Below, one piece after another: positions 36,910 to 45,226 of a stretch of DNA of 64,000 nt; the first letter of the stretch is position 1, and each line of letters opens with the position of its first letter. This stretch comes from Lactobacillus kitasatonis DSM 16761 = JCM 1039 (lineage in GTDB: Bacteria > Bacillota > Bacilli > Lactobacillales > Lactobacillaceae), in the NCBI RefSeq assembly GCF_000615285.1, contig NZ_BALU01000005.1, forward strand, positions 1 to 64,000, given 5' to 3'. The notes under the pieces are model-generated. The model was not told the origin of the DNA. It saw nothing but the letters and a program-made list of their open reading frames with translations, and ran no database searches. A program made the translations under genes and the position numbers.

Positions 36910-37725
36910 ATGACATTACCATTTAAAGCAGTCGCAGTTGACATGGATGGTACCTTTTTGGATGATCGTAAGCAATTTGATCATGAACAATTCGACCAAC
37001 TTTTAACTGAATTTGAAAAGCGTGGAGTACACTTTATCGTTGCTTCAGGTAGACCTTACGTTAGATTAAAGCAAGACTTCAAGGGCTTTGCTGATAGAAT
37101 GGACTTTGTAACTTTAAACGGTTCCCGCTTGATCATTAAGGGTAAGGATGCCGCAAGCTACCCAATAGACAGACAAGATGTCTTAGAATTGATCGATGAT
37201 GTGCAAGCTGAGTATGGCAAGATGGCTACCATGGTCTTTGAAAAAAATATTGCTTACTTACATAGCGAAGTTGCCAAGGATGAACGTGACTTCTTAGCAT
37301 ATTTTGCCGGTAACAGTGATTTAGTTGATAACTGGAATGACATGCCAGACGGCGATATTTACCAAATTACTTTTGGTATGGACAGTAAGCACGCGGCTGA
37401 TGTTGAAGAAGCGTTTAATAAGAATCACGATAACAAGATTTCTGCCTTTGCTTCTGCTACTTTTGCCATCGACGTTAATGTAAAAGGTGTAAGTAAGGGC
37501 AGTGGTCTTGAACGTTTGCTTGCAAAAATGGGCATGACCGGCGATGACTTAATTGCCTTTGGTGATGGCGGTAATGATATCCCAATGCTTGATTTTGCTA
37601 AGTATTCATATGCAATGGCTAACGGTATGGATAATGTCAAGAAACATGCTAAGTTTATTGCTCCAGCCAACACCGAAAATGGTGTGTTTAGAGTATTGCA
37701 AAAGTACTTGGATGAAGAAAAATAA
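36910..37725 (+). CDS. Cof-type HAD phosphatase
   Basis: A cytosolic phosphatase of the HAD IIB (Cof) class, 271 residues. Motif I is VDMDGTFLDD (about 10-19), motif II VASGR, motif III KGVSKGSGLERLL (about 191-203) and motif IV FGDGGNDIPML (about 217-227). Substrates of this class are usually sugar phosphates or cofactor phosphates and cannot be told here. GAGGTGAAG precedes ATG 36910; the frame is open upstream to 36883 but that part lacks a binding site. Confidence 0.88.
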   Translation: MTLPFKAVAVDMDGTFLDDRKQFDHEQFDQLLTEFEKRGVHFIVASGRPYVRLKQDFKGFADRMDFVTLNGSRLIIKGKDAASYPIDRQDVLELIDDVQAEYGKMATMVFEKNIAYLHSEVAKDERDFLAYFAGNSDLVDNWNDMPDGDIYQITFGMDSKHAADVEEAFNKNHDNKISAFASATFAIDVNVKGVSKGSGLERLLAKMGMTGDDLIAFGDGGNDIPMLDFAKYSYAMANGMDNVKKHAKFIAPANTENGVFRVLQKYLDEEK

Positions 37726-37733
37726 AAATTATC

Positions 37734-37761
37734 TTGTAAAATTAAAAATACATGCTATAGT
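37734..37761 (+). promoter_or_regulatory. Promoter of the ABC-exporter leader
   Basis: TTGTAA (37734-37739) and TATAGT (37756-37761) with 16 bp between and an extended -10 TGC in front. It drives the leader peptide and exporter genes. Confidence 0.55.
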
Positions 37762-37797
37762 TTAATTAACTTATAGAAAAAGAGGAAAATTGCTTTA

Positions 37798-37821
37798 TGA
37801 TTCGCTTATTGAATCTCTAAT
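37798..37821 (+). CDS. Seven-residue leader peptide MIRLLNL
   Basis: AGAGGAAAA (37781-37789) is a good ribosome binding site for ATG 37798; the frame reads MIRLLNL and stops at 37819-37821. Ten bases inside it (GATTCGCTTA, 37800-37809) are complementary to TAGGCGAATC (37898-37907), so ribosome position would decide the fold of the leader RNA. A transcription terminator follows at 37944 and an ABC exporter at 38053. This is the layout of antibiotic-sensing ribosome-mediated attenuators known before drug exporters and ABC-F genes; the function here is inferred. Confidence 0.6.
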
Positions 37822-37850
37822 ACTTGATTTGTTAATTAGAAAATGAACTA

Positions 37851-37982
37851 GTGACACTTTATTTAGTGTACCCATTTTTTGCAATCAGCATTAGCAGTAG
37901 GCGAATCTAAGGCGATTTTTTATAAAATCGACCTTTATTTGTTGCACTGTTAATTCGAATGCGAATGACAGTGCTTTTTCTT
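37851..37982 (+). promoter_or_regulatory. Leader RNA structures and attenuator terminator before the ABC exporter
   Basis: The 327 bp between 37725 and 38053 hold three hairpins after the leader peptide: GTGACACT/AGTGTAC (37851-37871), CGATTTT/AAAATCG (37913-37930) and a terminator GCACTGT...ACAGTGC with TTCG/CGAA inside, followed by five T (37944-37979). The segment TAGGCGAATC (37898-37907) can pair either with the leader-peptide codons or, through CGAAT, with ATTCG in the rising arm of the terminator. That would permit antitermination when a ribosome stalls in the leader. Confidence 0.65.
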
Positions 37983-38052
37983 TGCGGCAAATCAGATTAG
38001 GGATGTAAAACAGTTCGTCAATTTGTTGTAAAAGTAATAACGAGGAAAAATA

Positions 38053-39630
38053 ATGGGTCTAAAAGATTATCTTAAAACAAACTATCAGCGTGCATTTTTA
38101 GTACTGTTTTTAATCACGCTCACACAAGCTACGACTACTTTTTATACGTACTTGACTAGTCCAGAACTTAATGCAATTTCACAAAGAAAATTTGCTTTAT
38201 TTATTGAATTAATTGCTGTGCAATTTGTCTTTGGTCAAATTTGCAATTCAAGTTTCAATATTGCTAATGTTCAAAATACTAAGCAAACGCAGAATTTATT
38301 TCATCAGGTGCGGCAAAATATTTCTAAACATTATTATCAGAAACCAGATAAAGTGGCAGATATGGAAAATCATTTGGGCAACGATTTACAAATGATCCAG
38401 ACAAACTACTATGATGTTTATTTTTATTTTGCTTGTGATTTGATCTATGTCATTTTAACGATTGGGACTTTGTTTACCTTCCATTGGATATTGGTGGCAT
38501 ATAGTCTGGTGATTTCGTTTTTCGCAATTGCAGTGCCAAAGTTGCTGGAAAAATATACCAACAAAGCAACTAAAAGAGTTTCTACTAAGAATGCGCAATT
38601 TCTGAATCTAATTGAAAATTGGTTCAATGGTTTGGAAGAACTTCGAAGATATAAAAATAAATCAATTTTGAAAAAGAAAATTGGTGAATCAAGTCATCAG
38701 CTTGAACAAAGCGAATATCAACGTGATAAGTCAATGATTTATGTAGGGATGGTTGCAGCCATTTTTGATGTTATGGGGCGTGTTGGTGTACCAGTCATTG
38801 CGGGAATTTTGTTTTTTAATCATCAAGTAAGCTTAGGTGCAATTCTAACTGCTGGCTATTTTGCCAATGGGATTTTTTACAGTGTAAACAGCTGTGTGAC
38901 TAAGTATATTCAGCTTAAATCAACTAAGACTTTGAGAGATCAACTGGCCGAATTGCAAAAAGTTGAAGCAGAAAAGAAATATGATTCGATTGATAAAGTT
39001 GCTTCAATTGAAGTAAGAGGTTTGTCTGTTCAATATGAGCATGGTGAACGGATTAATTATCCTAATTTCGTCATCAAATGCGGTGAAAAAGTCTTACTTG
39101 TAGGCGATAGCGGTACTGGTAAGTCTACTTTATTGAAAGTGTTGTTAGGACAAATTAAGCTAAGCAGTGGTGAGGTAATTTATAAGAATAAAAATGATGA
39201 GCTTATTCATCCAGATTTTAATCAAATAGGCTATCTAGCACAGGATTTAACGATGTTTGACGCATCGATTTTGGAGAATATTACAATGTTTAATTCAAAG
39301 TTGAACGATCGTGTTAATTCTGCAGTTGAAGCAAATGCTTTTGTTCGTGATGAAGAAAAACTAAAGGATGGATTAGCTACTGAAATTGAAGTAAAGCATA
39401 ATTTGCTTTCAGGCGGACAGCAACAAAAAGTCGTCTTAATGCGGGCAATGGTTCATGAAAAGTCAATTTTATATTTAGATGAAGCAACTAGTGCGATTGA
39501 TCAAAAGGGTGCGACGAAGATTTTACGTAATTTAACGCAGGGCAAAGAAACACTTTTGATGATTGCGCACAACTTGAGTGAAGAGCAAAGGGTGTTGTTT
39601 GATCGTGAAATTCACTTGGAGGGTAAATAA
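38053..39630 (+). CDS. ABC exporter half-transporter 1
   Basis: A 525-residue fusion of membrane domain and ATPase. Six helices fill about 15-300; the nucleotide-binding domain has Walker A VGDSGTGKSTLL (about 354), a Q-loop GYLAQDLTMF, signature LSGGQQQK (about 453), Walker B ILYLDEATSAIDQ and H-loop MIAHN. It overlaps the second gene by one base (TAATG) and is probably half of a heterodimeric exporter. The attenuated leader upstream suggests inducible expression by a translation inhibitor; the substrate is unknown. Bacteriocin or drug export are both possible. Confidence 0.88.
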   Translation: MGLKDYLKTNYQRAFLVLFLITLTQATTTFYTYLTSPELNAISQRKFALFIELIAVQFVFGQICNSSFNIANVQNTKQTQNLFHQVRQNISKHYYQKPDKVADMENHLGNDLQMIQTNYYDVYFYFACDLIYVILTIGTLFTFHWILVAYSLVISFFAIAVPKLLEKYTNKATKRVSTKNAQFLNLIENWFNGLEELRRYKNKSILKKKIGESSHQLEQSEYQRDKSMIYVGMVAAIFDVMGRVGVPVIAGILFFNHQVSLGAILTAGYFANGIFYSVNSCVTKYIQLKSTKTLRDQLAELQKVEAEKKYDSIDKVASIEVRGLSVQYEHGERINYPNFVIKCGEKVLLVGDSGTGKSTLLKVLLGQIKLSSGEVIYKNKNDELIHPDFNQIGYLAQDLTMFDASILENITMFNSKLNDRVNSAVEANAFVRDEEKLKDGLATEIEVKHNLLSGGQQQKVVLMRAMVHEKSILYLDEATSAIDQKGATKILRNLTQGKETLLMIAHNLSEEQRVLFDREIHLEGK

Positions 39631-41209
39631 TGAGCTGGAAAGAATTGTTCAAATTAAATCCGTGGAGTTTTAGCATTGCACTTTTACTTCAAATGACCGG
39701 TGCAGCAGGTGAAATTGGGGTAGCTTACTTTTTAACGCTGCAATTTAATGCAGTACGTAATCGCAACTTACAGATGTTCATCTTTTGGACCGTTTTGCAG
39801 ATTATCTGTTACGTTTTCGTCTATCTTTTTTATAATGTTGCGGGAATTATCTGGCAAAAGCACGTGCAAAGGTATCTTCATTTGATTAGGCAAGAATTGA
39901 CGGATCATTATTTTGAAGATGGTAAGAGTCATCATGCGGGTAGCGTGCAGAACAGAATGACTAATGATTTAACGTTGCTGCATAACGATTATTTGAATTC
40001 ATTTCGTTATGTGGCAGGGATGCTTGTTAGCGTGTTTAGCGTAGCCCTTACACTGTTTACATTTCAATGGAGCTTACTTCTTGCGTGTTTAATTTTTGCG
40101 GCAGTGCAGATTTATTTGCCTAAACTGATGGACAAGCAATTACAGAAGGTCACTAGTCTAGTATCTGATGCAAATAAAAAGTATTTAAAGACGTTAGGTG
40201 ATTGGCTCATTGGTCTGTCAGAGCTTCGCCGATATTTAGCAGGACAAAAGTTGTTTGACGTGATTGCTAAGAGTTCAGGTAAATTGGAAAATGCTAATGT
40301 TGAAAAACAGAAGGTAGATCAGAAGCTGGATTATTTGAATCAATTAGCTTATTCAGTTGGGGATGCATTGATTTTCCTGTTAACTGGATTTTTGGTGGTT
40401 AATAATTGGGCTGCTTTTGGTTTAATTGCAAGTATTGGTAACTTTAGTTCAGCGATGTTTGCTTCGCTTCAAGGAATAGCTGATTATGGCGGTCGAATGA
40501 AGCAACTAAGGATTTGCGTAAGCAAATTTTACAGGCCAGGAAAAAGATCATTGATGAAAAATCGGTTGATTTGAAACAGCCAGTGGCGTTTTCAACTAAA
40601 GGTTTAGCTATCAAATTTAAGAACGGTGAAGAAGTAGCTTTCCCTGATATTCAAGTTAATGCTGGTGAAAAGGTCTTACTTACTGGTGACTCTGGTTCTG
40701 GCAAGAGTACTTTATTTAAGTTGATTTTAGGCGAAGAAAAAGCCACTCGTGGTGAAATTGAATACTTTGATGAGAGTGGGAAAGTAGTTAAGCCAGATTT
40801 AGCCGAAATTGGTTATTTGCCACAATCTCCAGTGCTGTTCCCAGCGACGATTGCCGAGAATATTACGATGTTTTATGATAAACTAGAACAATTTGTTTCT
40901 GGAGCAATTAACGATGTGCAGCTAGCTAGTGACATATCGAAGTTTCCAGATGGAATTGAAACAGAAATTGATTTGAATAAATTAAACGTTTCAGGTGGTC
41001 AAAGGCAAAAAATAGTTTTAGCTCGTAGTAAGGTTCATGATAGTAAGCTAATCTTGATTGATGAAGGAACAAGTGCAATTGACCAAGCTGCAACAATGAG
41101 AATTTTGAAACGATTAGTTAAAACCGATGCCACGATTGTGTTTATCGCACATAATTTTAATGATGAGATGCAGAAGATCTTTGATCATGAAATCTGTTTA
41201 ACTAGATAA
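39630..41209 (+). pseudogene. ABC exporter half-transporter 2, one frameshift
   Basis: Partner of the preceding gene. The first frame (39630 to about 40503) holds the membrane domain; near 40503 one G appears lost (found AAGCAACT, expected AAGGCAACT) and the second frame carries the linker LRKQILQARKKI and the ATPase: Walker A TGDSGSGKSTLF, signature VSGGQRQK, Walker B LILIDEGTSAIDQ, H-loop IAHN. With one base restored the protein is about 526 residues, matching its partner. The start is translationally coupled. If real, the exporter lacks half its ATPase. Confidence 0.86.
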
Positions 41210-41210
41210 A

Positions 41211-41256
41211 AAAATGCCAACAATCAATGCGTAAAGCAAAGATTATCGGCATTTTT
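41211..41256 (+). terminator. Terminator after the ABC exporter
   Basis: AAAATGCC and GGCATTTTT are separated by an imperfect 28-base middle; follows the stop at 41209 directly. Confidence 0.5.
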
Positions 41257-41277
41257 CTTTGGCCTATTTTTTACAAC

Positions 41278-41304
41278 AAAAAAGCAACGCCCACAAGCGT
41301 TGCT
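41278..41304 (-). terminator. Terminator of tRNA-Arg
   Basis: Minus strand AGCAACGC and GCGTTGCT pair around TTGTGG and are followed by six T, 5 bp after the tRNA end. Confidence 0.8.
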
Positions 41305-41308
41305 ACTT

Positions 41309-41385
41309 TGGTGATCCGGGTGAGATTCGAACCCACGACCCACAGTTTAGAAGACTGTTGCTCTATCCAGCTGAGCTACCAGACC
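41309..41385 (-). tRNA. trnR: tRNA-Arg (anticodon TCT)
   Basis: A 77-nt cloverleaf with encoded CCA. Acceptor GGTCTGG/CCGGATC (two wobbles), D arm GCTC...GAGC, anticodon stem ACAGT/ACTGT with loop CTTCTAA (anticodon TCT, reads AGA), variable GGGTC, T arm GTGGG TTCGAAT CTCAC, discriminator A. It has its own promoter and terminator. Confidence 0.96.
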
Positions 41386-41423
41386 ATTTGTATGTTTTGC
41401 ATGTCCTCAACAGAACATAAACT

Positions 41424-41452
41424 ATTATAGGGAATACCTATTTAAAATGCAA
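41424..41452 (-). promoter_or_regulatory. Promoter of tRNA-Arg
   Basis: Minus strand TTGCAT (41447-41452) and perfect TATAAT (41424-41429) separated by 17 bp. Confidence 0.75.
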
Positions 41453-41537
41453 GGAATTTTTTGAAAAAATTTATTTTTTTGTTTTCAAAGCAAGTATAAT
41501 GGATTTGTGATCAATAATAATAGAAAAGAGAAGCAAT

Positions 41538-42434
41538 ATGGAACTTTCACAGAGACTTGAAAAATTTGTCGCAGAATATCGAGCGGGATGCAAGAAGAGC
41601 GACGATGAACGTGATAAAGACTTGCCCCATGATATTCCCAAAGTTGAACGAATTGATGATTTGTCTTACGGTCCGGATAAGTGGCATACATTAGATGTTT
41701 ATCTACCTAAAAAAGCTAACAAGCCTTTCCCTGTAATTATTAATATCCACGGTGGTGGCTGGGTTTATGGTACTAAAGAAACCTATCAATATTATGGTAT
41801 GGGCTTAGCTAAACGTGGTTTTGCCTTTATTAACCCTAATTATCGTCTTGCTCCAGAAAATGCTGAATTTCCTGATGAGTTGGACGATGTCGACCGCTAC
41901 ATGCACTGGGTCGATGACCATGCAGAAGAATATCATTTAGATAGAAATAATGTCTTTATTGTTGGCGACAGTGCCGGTGGTCAAATGGCTGAACAATATG
42001 TAACGATTTTAACTAATCCAGATTATGCTAAATTGTTCCCATATAAGCCACTTAACTTAAAATTTAGAGCAGTCGGGCTTAACTGTGCTGCTTCATTCGT
42101 TTTAACGCCAGAAAGCCTTGAAGGTCTCGAAAGTCTTTACTTTACTCCAGAGTCAGTAAATAAGCACCTCGAGCAACTTGACGTTGAAAAGTACATTGAT
42201 TCTAATTTCTTGCCAACATTTTTAATTACTTCGAATGAAGATTTCTTGCATGATATGCAATTTACTTTATTTGGCTTCTTATTAGGTCGCGGCGTACATG
42301 CAATTTGTAAATCATACGGTGATAAAGATCATCCTCGCCACCACGTCTTTTTCGTAAATCAAAAAGACGAAATTGCTGATATTGCTAATGATGAAGAAAT
42401 TGAATTCTTTAGAGAACATATGAAGAAGGATTAA
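41538..42434 (+). CDS. Alpha/beta-hydrolase, HSL-type esterase
   Basis: A 298-residue cytosolic esterase/lipase of the hormone-sensitive lipase class. The oxyanion motif is NIHGGGWVYGT (about 70-80), the nucleophile FIVGDSAGGQMA (about 143-154), and Asp/His are probably in LITSNEDFLHDM and the DKDHPRHHVF region. GAGAAG precedes ATG 41538, and TATAAT at 41496 is a probable -10 box. The ArsC/Spx-like gene follows 1 bp after the stop, so the two form an operon. Confidence 0.85.
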   Translation: MELSQRLEKFVAEYRAGCKKSDDERDKDLPHDIPKVERIDDLSYGPDKWHTLDVYLPKKANKPFPVIINIHGGGWVYGTKETYQYYGMGLAKRGFAFINPNYRLAPENAEFPDELDDVDRYMHWVDDHAEEYHLDRNNVFIVGDSAGGQMAEQYVTILTNPDYAKLFPYKPLNLKFRAVGLNCAASFVLTPESLEGLESLYFTPESVNKHLEQLDVEKYIDSNFLPTFLITSNEDFLHDMQFTLFGFLLGRGVHAICKSYGDKDHPRHHVFFVNQKDEIADIANDEEIEFFREHMKKD

Positions 42435-42435
42435 T

Positions 42436-42792
42436 ATGATTAAATTTTATGGCTATAAACGTTGTTCTACTTCAAAGAAAGCTCAAAAATGGTTAGACGA
42501 TCATGGTGTAAAATATGAATTCCAAGATTTAGTTGAAGAGCCACCTAAAAAAGAAGACTTGATTAAGTGGATGACTAAGTACCAAGATCGCGGTTTGAGA
42601 TACTTTTTCAATACATCCGGTCAACATTACCGCCAGCAAAAATTGAAGGATAAGATTCCTGATATGACGATTGAAGAAGCTGCAGACATGATGTCTAAAG
42701 ATGGTAAGTTGATTAAGCGTCCACTTGTTGTCGATGATGATCATTTGACTTGTGGCTTTAGAGAAAATATTTATGAGCAAACCTGGTTGTAA
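42436..42792 (+). CDS. ArsC/Spx-family thioredoxin-fold protein
   Basis: 118 residues with the ArsC/Spx fold: FYGYKRCSTSKKAQKWLDDH at the N-terminus (one cysteine of CSTS; no CxxC), FFNTSGQHYR in the middle and the KRPLVVDD cis-proline loop near residue 92. More like YffB/ArsC-type uncharacterised proteins than the Spx regulator, whose CxxC is missing. Function unknown. Coupled to the esterase gene upstream. Confidence 0.8.
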   Translation: MIKFYGYKRCSTSKKAQKWLDDHGVKYEFQDLVEEPPKKEDLIKWMTKYQDRGLRYFFNTSGQHYRQQKLKDKIPDMTIEEAADMMSKDGKLIKRPLVVDDDHLTCGFRENIYEQTWL

Positions 42793-42860
42793 TAGTTTGA
42801 TGTTGTATAATACAAATTCGTGACAAAAATTAAGCTAACCTTACATCTAAAGCGAATCTA

Positions 42861-42889
42861 TTGACTAAAATCTCAAACGAGCTTATTCT
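42861..42889 (+). promoter_or_regulatory. Promoter of the GH25 lysozyme gene
   Basis: TTGACT (42861-42866) and TATTCT (42884-42889), spacer 17 bp. Confidence 0.6.
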
Positions 42890-42964
42890 AAATTTGATTT
42901 CGTATTATTAAGAAGATCAACAAGTGTGAATTTGGATTTTTTCACATAGTGGAGGAAAAGAAGA

Positions 42965-44202
42965 TTGACTACAACCAAAAAATTAATTATTAAATTGGCA
43001 TGTGCAACCGTATTAGGAACTGCAGGAGTAGCAGTAACTCAAATTAATCGACCACAAATTACTGCTCAAGCATCAACTACATCTGTTGCCGCACGTTCAC
43101 TTGGTGTGGACGTTGCCAGTTACCAAAATGCTGACTTATCAAGTCATGCTCAAGCAGGTGCACAATTTGCTATCGTTAAGGTAAGTGAAGGTACTTCTTA
43201 CCGTAATCCCAAGCTTCAAGCCAAATTTCTACAGCTATTTCTAATAACATGATGCCAATGGCATATCACTTTGCTACTTTCAGTTCTAACTCAAGTGCTG
43301 CTGTAGCAGAAGCAAACTATGCTATTAAGGCAGCGCAAGCATTTGGTTTGCCAAAGGGTTCTTACATTGCTTGTGACTACGAAACTGGTCAAGGCAACAA
43401 TATTTATGGTGGTAAGACGCCAACTGCTAACGCAATCATTGCATTCATGGACACAATTAAGGCAGCGGGTTACCAACCACTTCTTTACGCAAGTTCATCT
43501 GTTTTGCAAAACAACATTGATACCAGCAGCGTAATTGCTAAGTACCCTAACTCATTATGGGTAGCTTCATATGCTATTTCAGGTAGAATTGATAACCCTA
43601 ACTTTAATTACTTCCCATCAATGGACGGTGTATCAATTTGGCAATTTACTGATAACTGGCGCGGACTAAGTGTCGATGGTAACGTTGCGGTTCTTCCATT
43701 ATCAATCAACGGTAATGTAACTTCTAACAACGGTGCTATTTCACAAGCTCCTTCAAACGGTAATAGTTCAAGCACTACTAATAATTCAAATTCTTCATCT
43801 ACTACTGATGACAAGAAGATTGATTCAACTCCGACTGAACCAGCAACTTCTGGTTATGTAATGAAGAAAGCTTATATTTACAACAAGAAGGGCGAACGTC
43901 AAAGCGGCTACTACGCAGCTTACTACGGCATTCAATACTATGGTTCAACTGTAACTTTGGATAATGGTAAGACTGCTCTTAAGGTTGGCGATGACCGTTA
44001 CGTAATGGCAAGCAACGTTTTAGGTAACTCACGTGTAATGAGACGCAATGCTTACATTTACAATCATGCAGGTAAACGTGCAAACTGGAGAGTTTTGAGA
44101 AAGGGTACTCCTGTTAAGACTTACGGTTCACGCTTCAACATCAATGGCAAGTCATACTATCGTATTGGTAAAGGCTTGTACGTTAAGACTGCTAATTTCT
44201 AA
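42965..44202 (+). pseudogene. Secreted GH25 lysozyme with SLAP domains, one frameshift
   Basis: A cell-wall hydrolase. After a signal peptide ending near AQAS, the GH25 domain opens LGVDVASYQNADLS; near 43222 one C seems lost (found GCCAAATT, expected GCCCAAATT) and the other frame continues NNMMPMAYHFATFSS, YIACDYETGQG (the catalytic DxE) and WQFTDNWRG. A Ser/Thr/Asn linker follows, then two SLAP-type repeats (KKAYIYNKKGERQSGYY and RNAYIYNHAGKRANWR) that bind the wall. The start is TTG 42965 behind GGAGGAAAAG. With the base restored it would be about 413 residues. Confidence 0.87.
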
Positions 44203-44223
44203 AAAAAGCTAAATATCTATTTA

Positions 44224-44252
44224 GCGCGAGTGAATATGCTCGCGCTTTTTTT
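44224..44252 (+). terminator. Terminator after the lysozyme gene
   Basis: GCGCGAG and CTCGCGC around TGAATATG, then seven T. Confidence 0.85.
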
Positions 44253-44264
44253 GTATAATTAAAG

Positions 44265-44293
44265 TACCTAAGAAACGCTTAGGTATTTTTTAT
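44265..44293 (+). terminator. Second hairpin directly before the lipoprotein gene
   Basis: TACCTAAG and CTTAGGTA around AAACG, then six T. It lies only 20 bp before the next start codon and could attenuate it. Confidence 0.6.
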
Positions 44294-44312
44294 TAATAAG
44301 GTGAATTAAATT

Positions 44313-45218
44313 TTGAAAAAATTAGCAACAGTAATTTTGCTTAGTCTGGCATTTGCTTTGACGGGATGCACGATGAATAAGCCTGCAACCAAGCCATATT
44401 CATCAGTCAAAACAGTGAAGGTTAAGCATAATAAGACAAAAGAAAATAAGGTTCAAAAGAAATATCAAGTAACAGAGCAAGATTGGAATATTAATCAAGA
44501 TGGCGTAAATATTTATGGCCGTTTGTATTTGCCACAGAATTTGCCAGATAAGAAGAAAGCAGTAGTATTATCGCATGGCTTGGCTGGAAATTATCGTGAT
44601 ATGGCTAAATATGCGCAAAATTTGGCTAGTCAAGGATATGTGGCTTATGCGTTTGATTATCCTGGTGGCGCTAAAAATGGTCGCAGTACCGGTGTTGATC
44701 AATTGAATATGTCGATTTTTACTGAAGAACAAAACTTGAAGACGGTTTTGAATGCAGTAAGAAATAGAAGCGATGTTGATCGCAACAATGTTTCACTATT
44801 AGGTGAAAGCCAAGGAGGGGCTGTTTCTGCCATGCTTGCTTCCAAATATCCAAAAGAAGTTAAGTCATTGATCTTGCTTTATCCAGCATTTTCAATCACT
44901 GATTACGCTCAGGTTGCCTTTAAGTCAATCAATCGTGTGCCTGATACATTGAATTTATTTGGTTTTACAGTTGGCAAGAATTATTTTACCAAGCTATTTA
45001 ACTATGACTTGTTAAAATCAGCCACTAAATATAATGGCCCGGTACTGATCATGCATGGTACAGACGACATTATTGTGCCTGAAACGTATTCAGAAAAGGC
45101 TAATAAGAAATTCAAGCATTCGAAATTATACATTTTTAAGCATGCTGGCCATGACTTTAAGGGCAAATATATGACGCGTGCCAATCGTTTGATTGCTAGC
45201 TTTTTGGAGAAAAACTGA
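44313..45218 (+). CDS. Alpha/beta-hydrolase lipoprotein
   Basis: 301 residues with a lipoprotein signal (LATVILLSLAFALTGC; lipid-bearing cysteine at about residue 19) and a serine-hydrolase domain: AVVLSHGLAGNYRDM (oxyanion), SLLGESQGGAVSAM (nucleophile, about 167), HGTDDIIVPE (Asp) and KHAGHDF (His). It is a surface-anchored esterase or peptidase-like enzyme of unknown substrate. The start codon is TTG 44313 behind AAGGTGA. Followed 8 bp later by the DUF2207 gene, probably one transcript. Confidence 0.83.
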   Translation: MKKLATVILLSLAFALTGCTMNKPATKPYSSVKTVKVKHNKTKENKVQKKYQVTEQDWNINQDGVNIYGRLYLPQNLPDKKKAVVLSHGLAGNYRDMAKYAQNLASQGYVAYAFDYPGGAKNGRSTGVDQLNMSIFTEEQNLKTVLNAVRNRSDVDRNNVSLLGESQGGAVSAMLASKYPKEVKSLILLYPAFSITDYAQVAFKSINRVPDTLNLFGFTVGKNYFTKLFNYDLLKSATKYNGPVLIMHGTDDIIVPETYSEKANKKFKHSKLYIFKHAGHDFKGKYMTRANRLIASFLEKN

Positions 45219-45226
45219 GGATAGAT

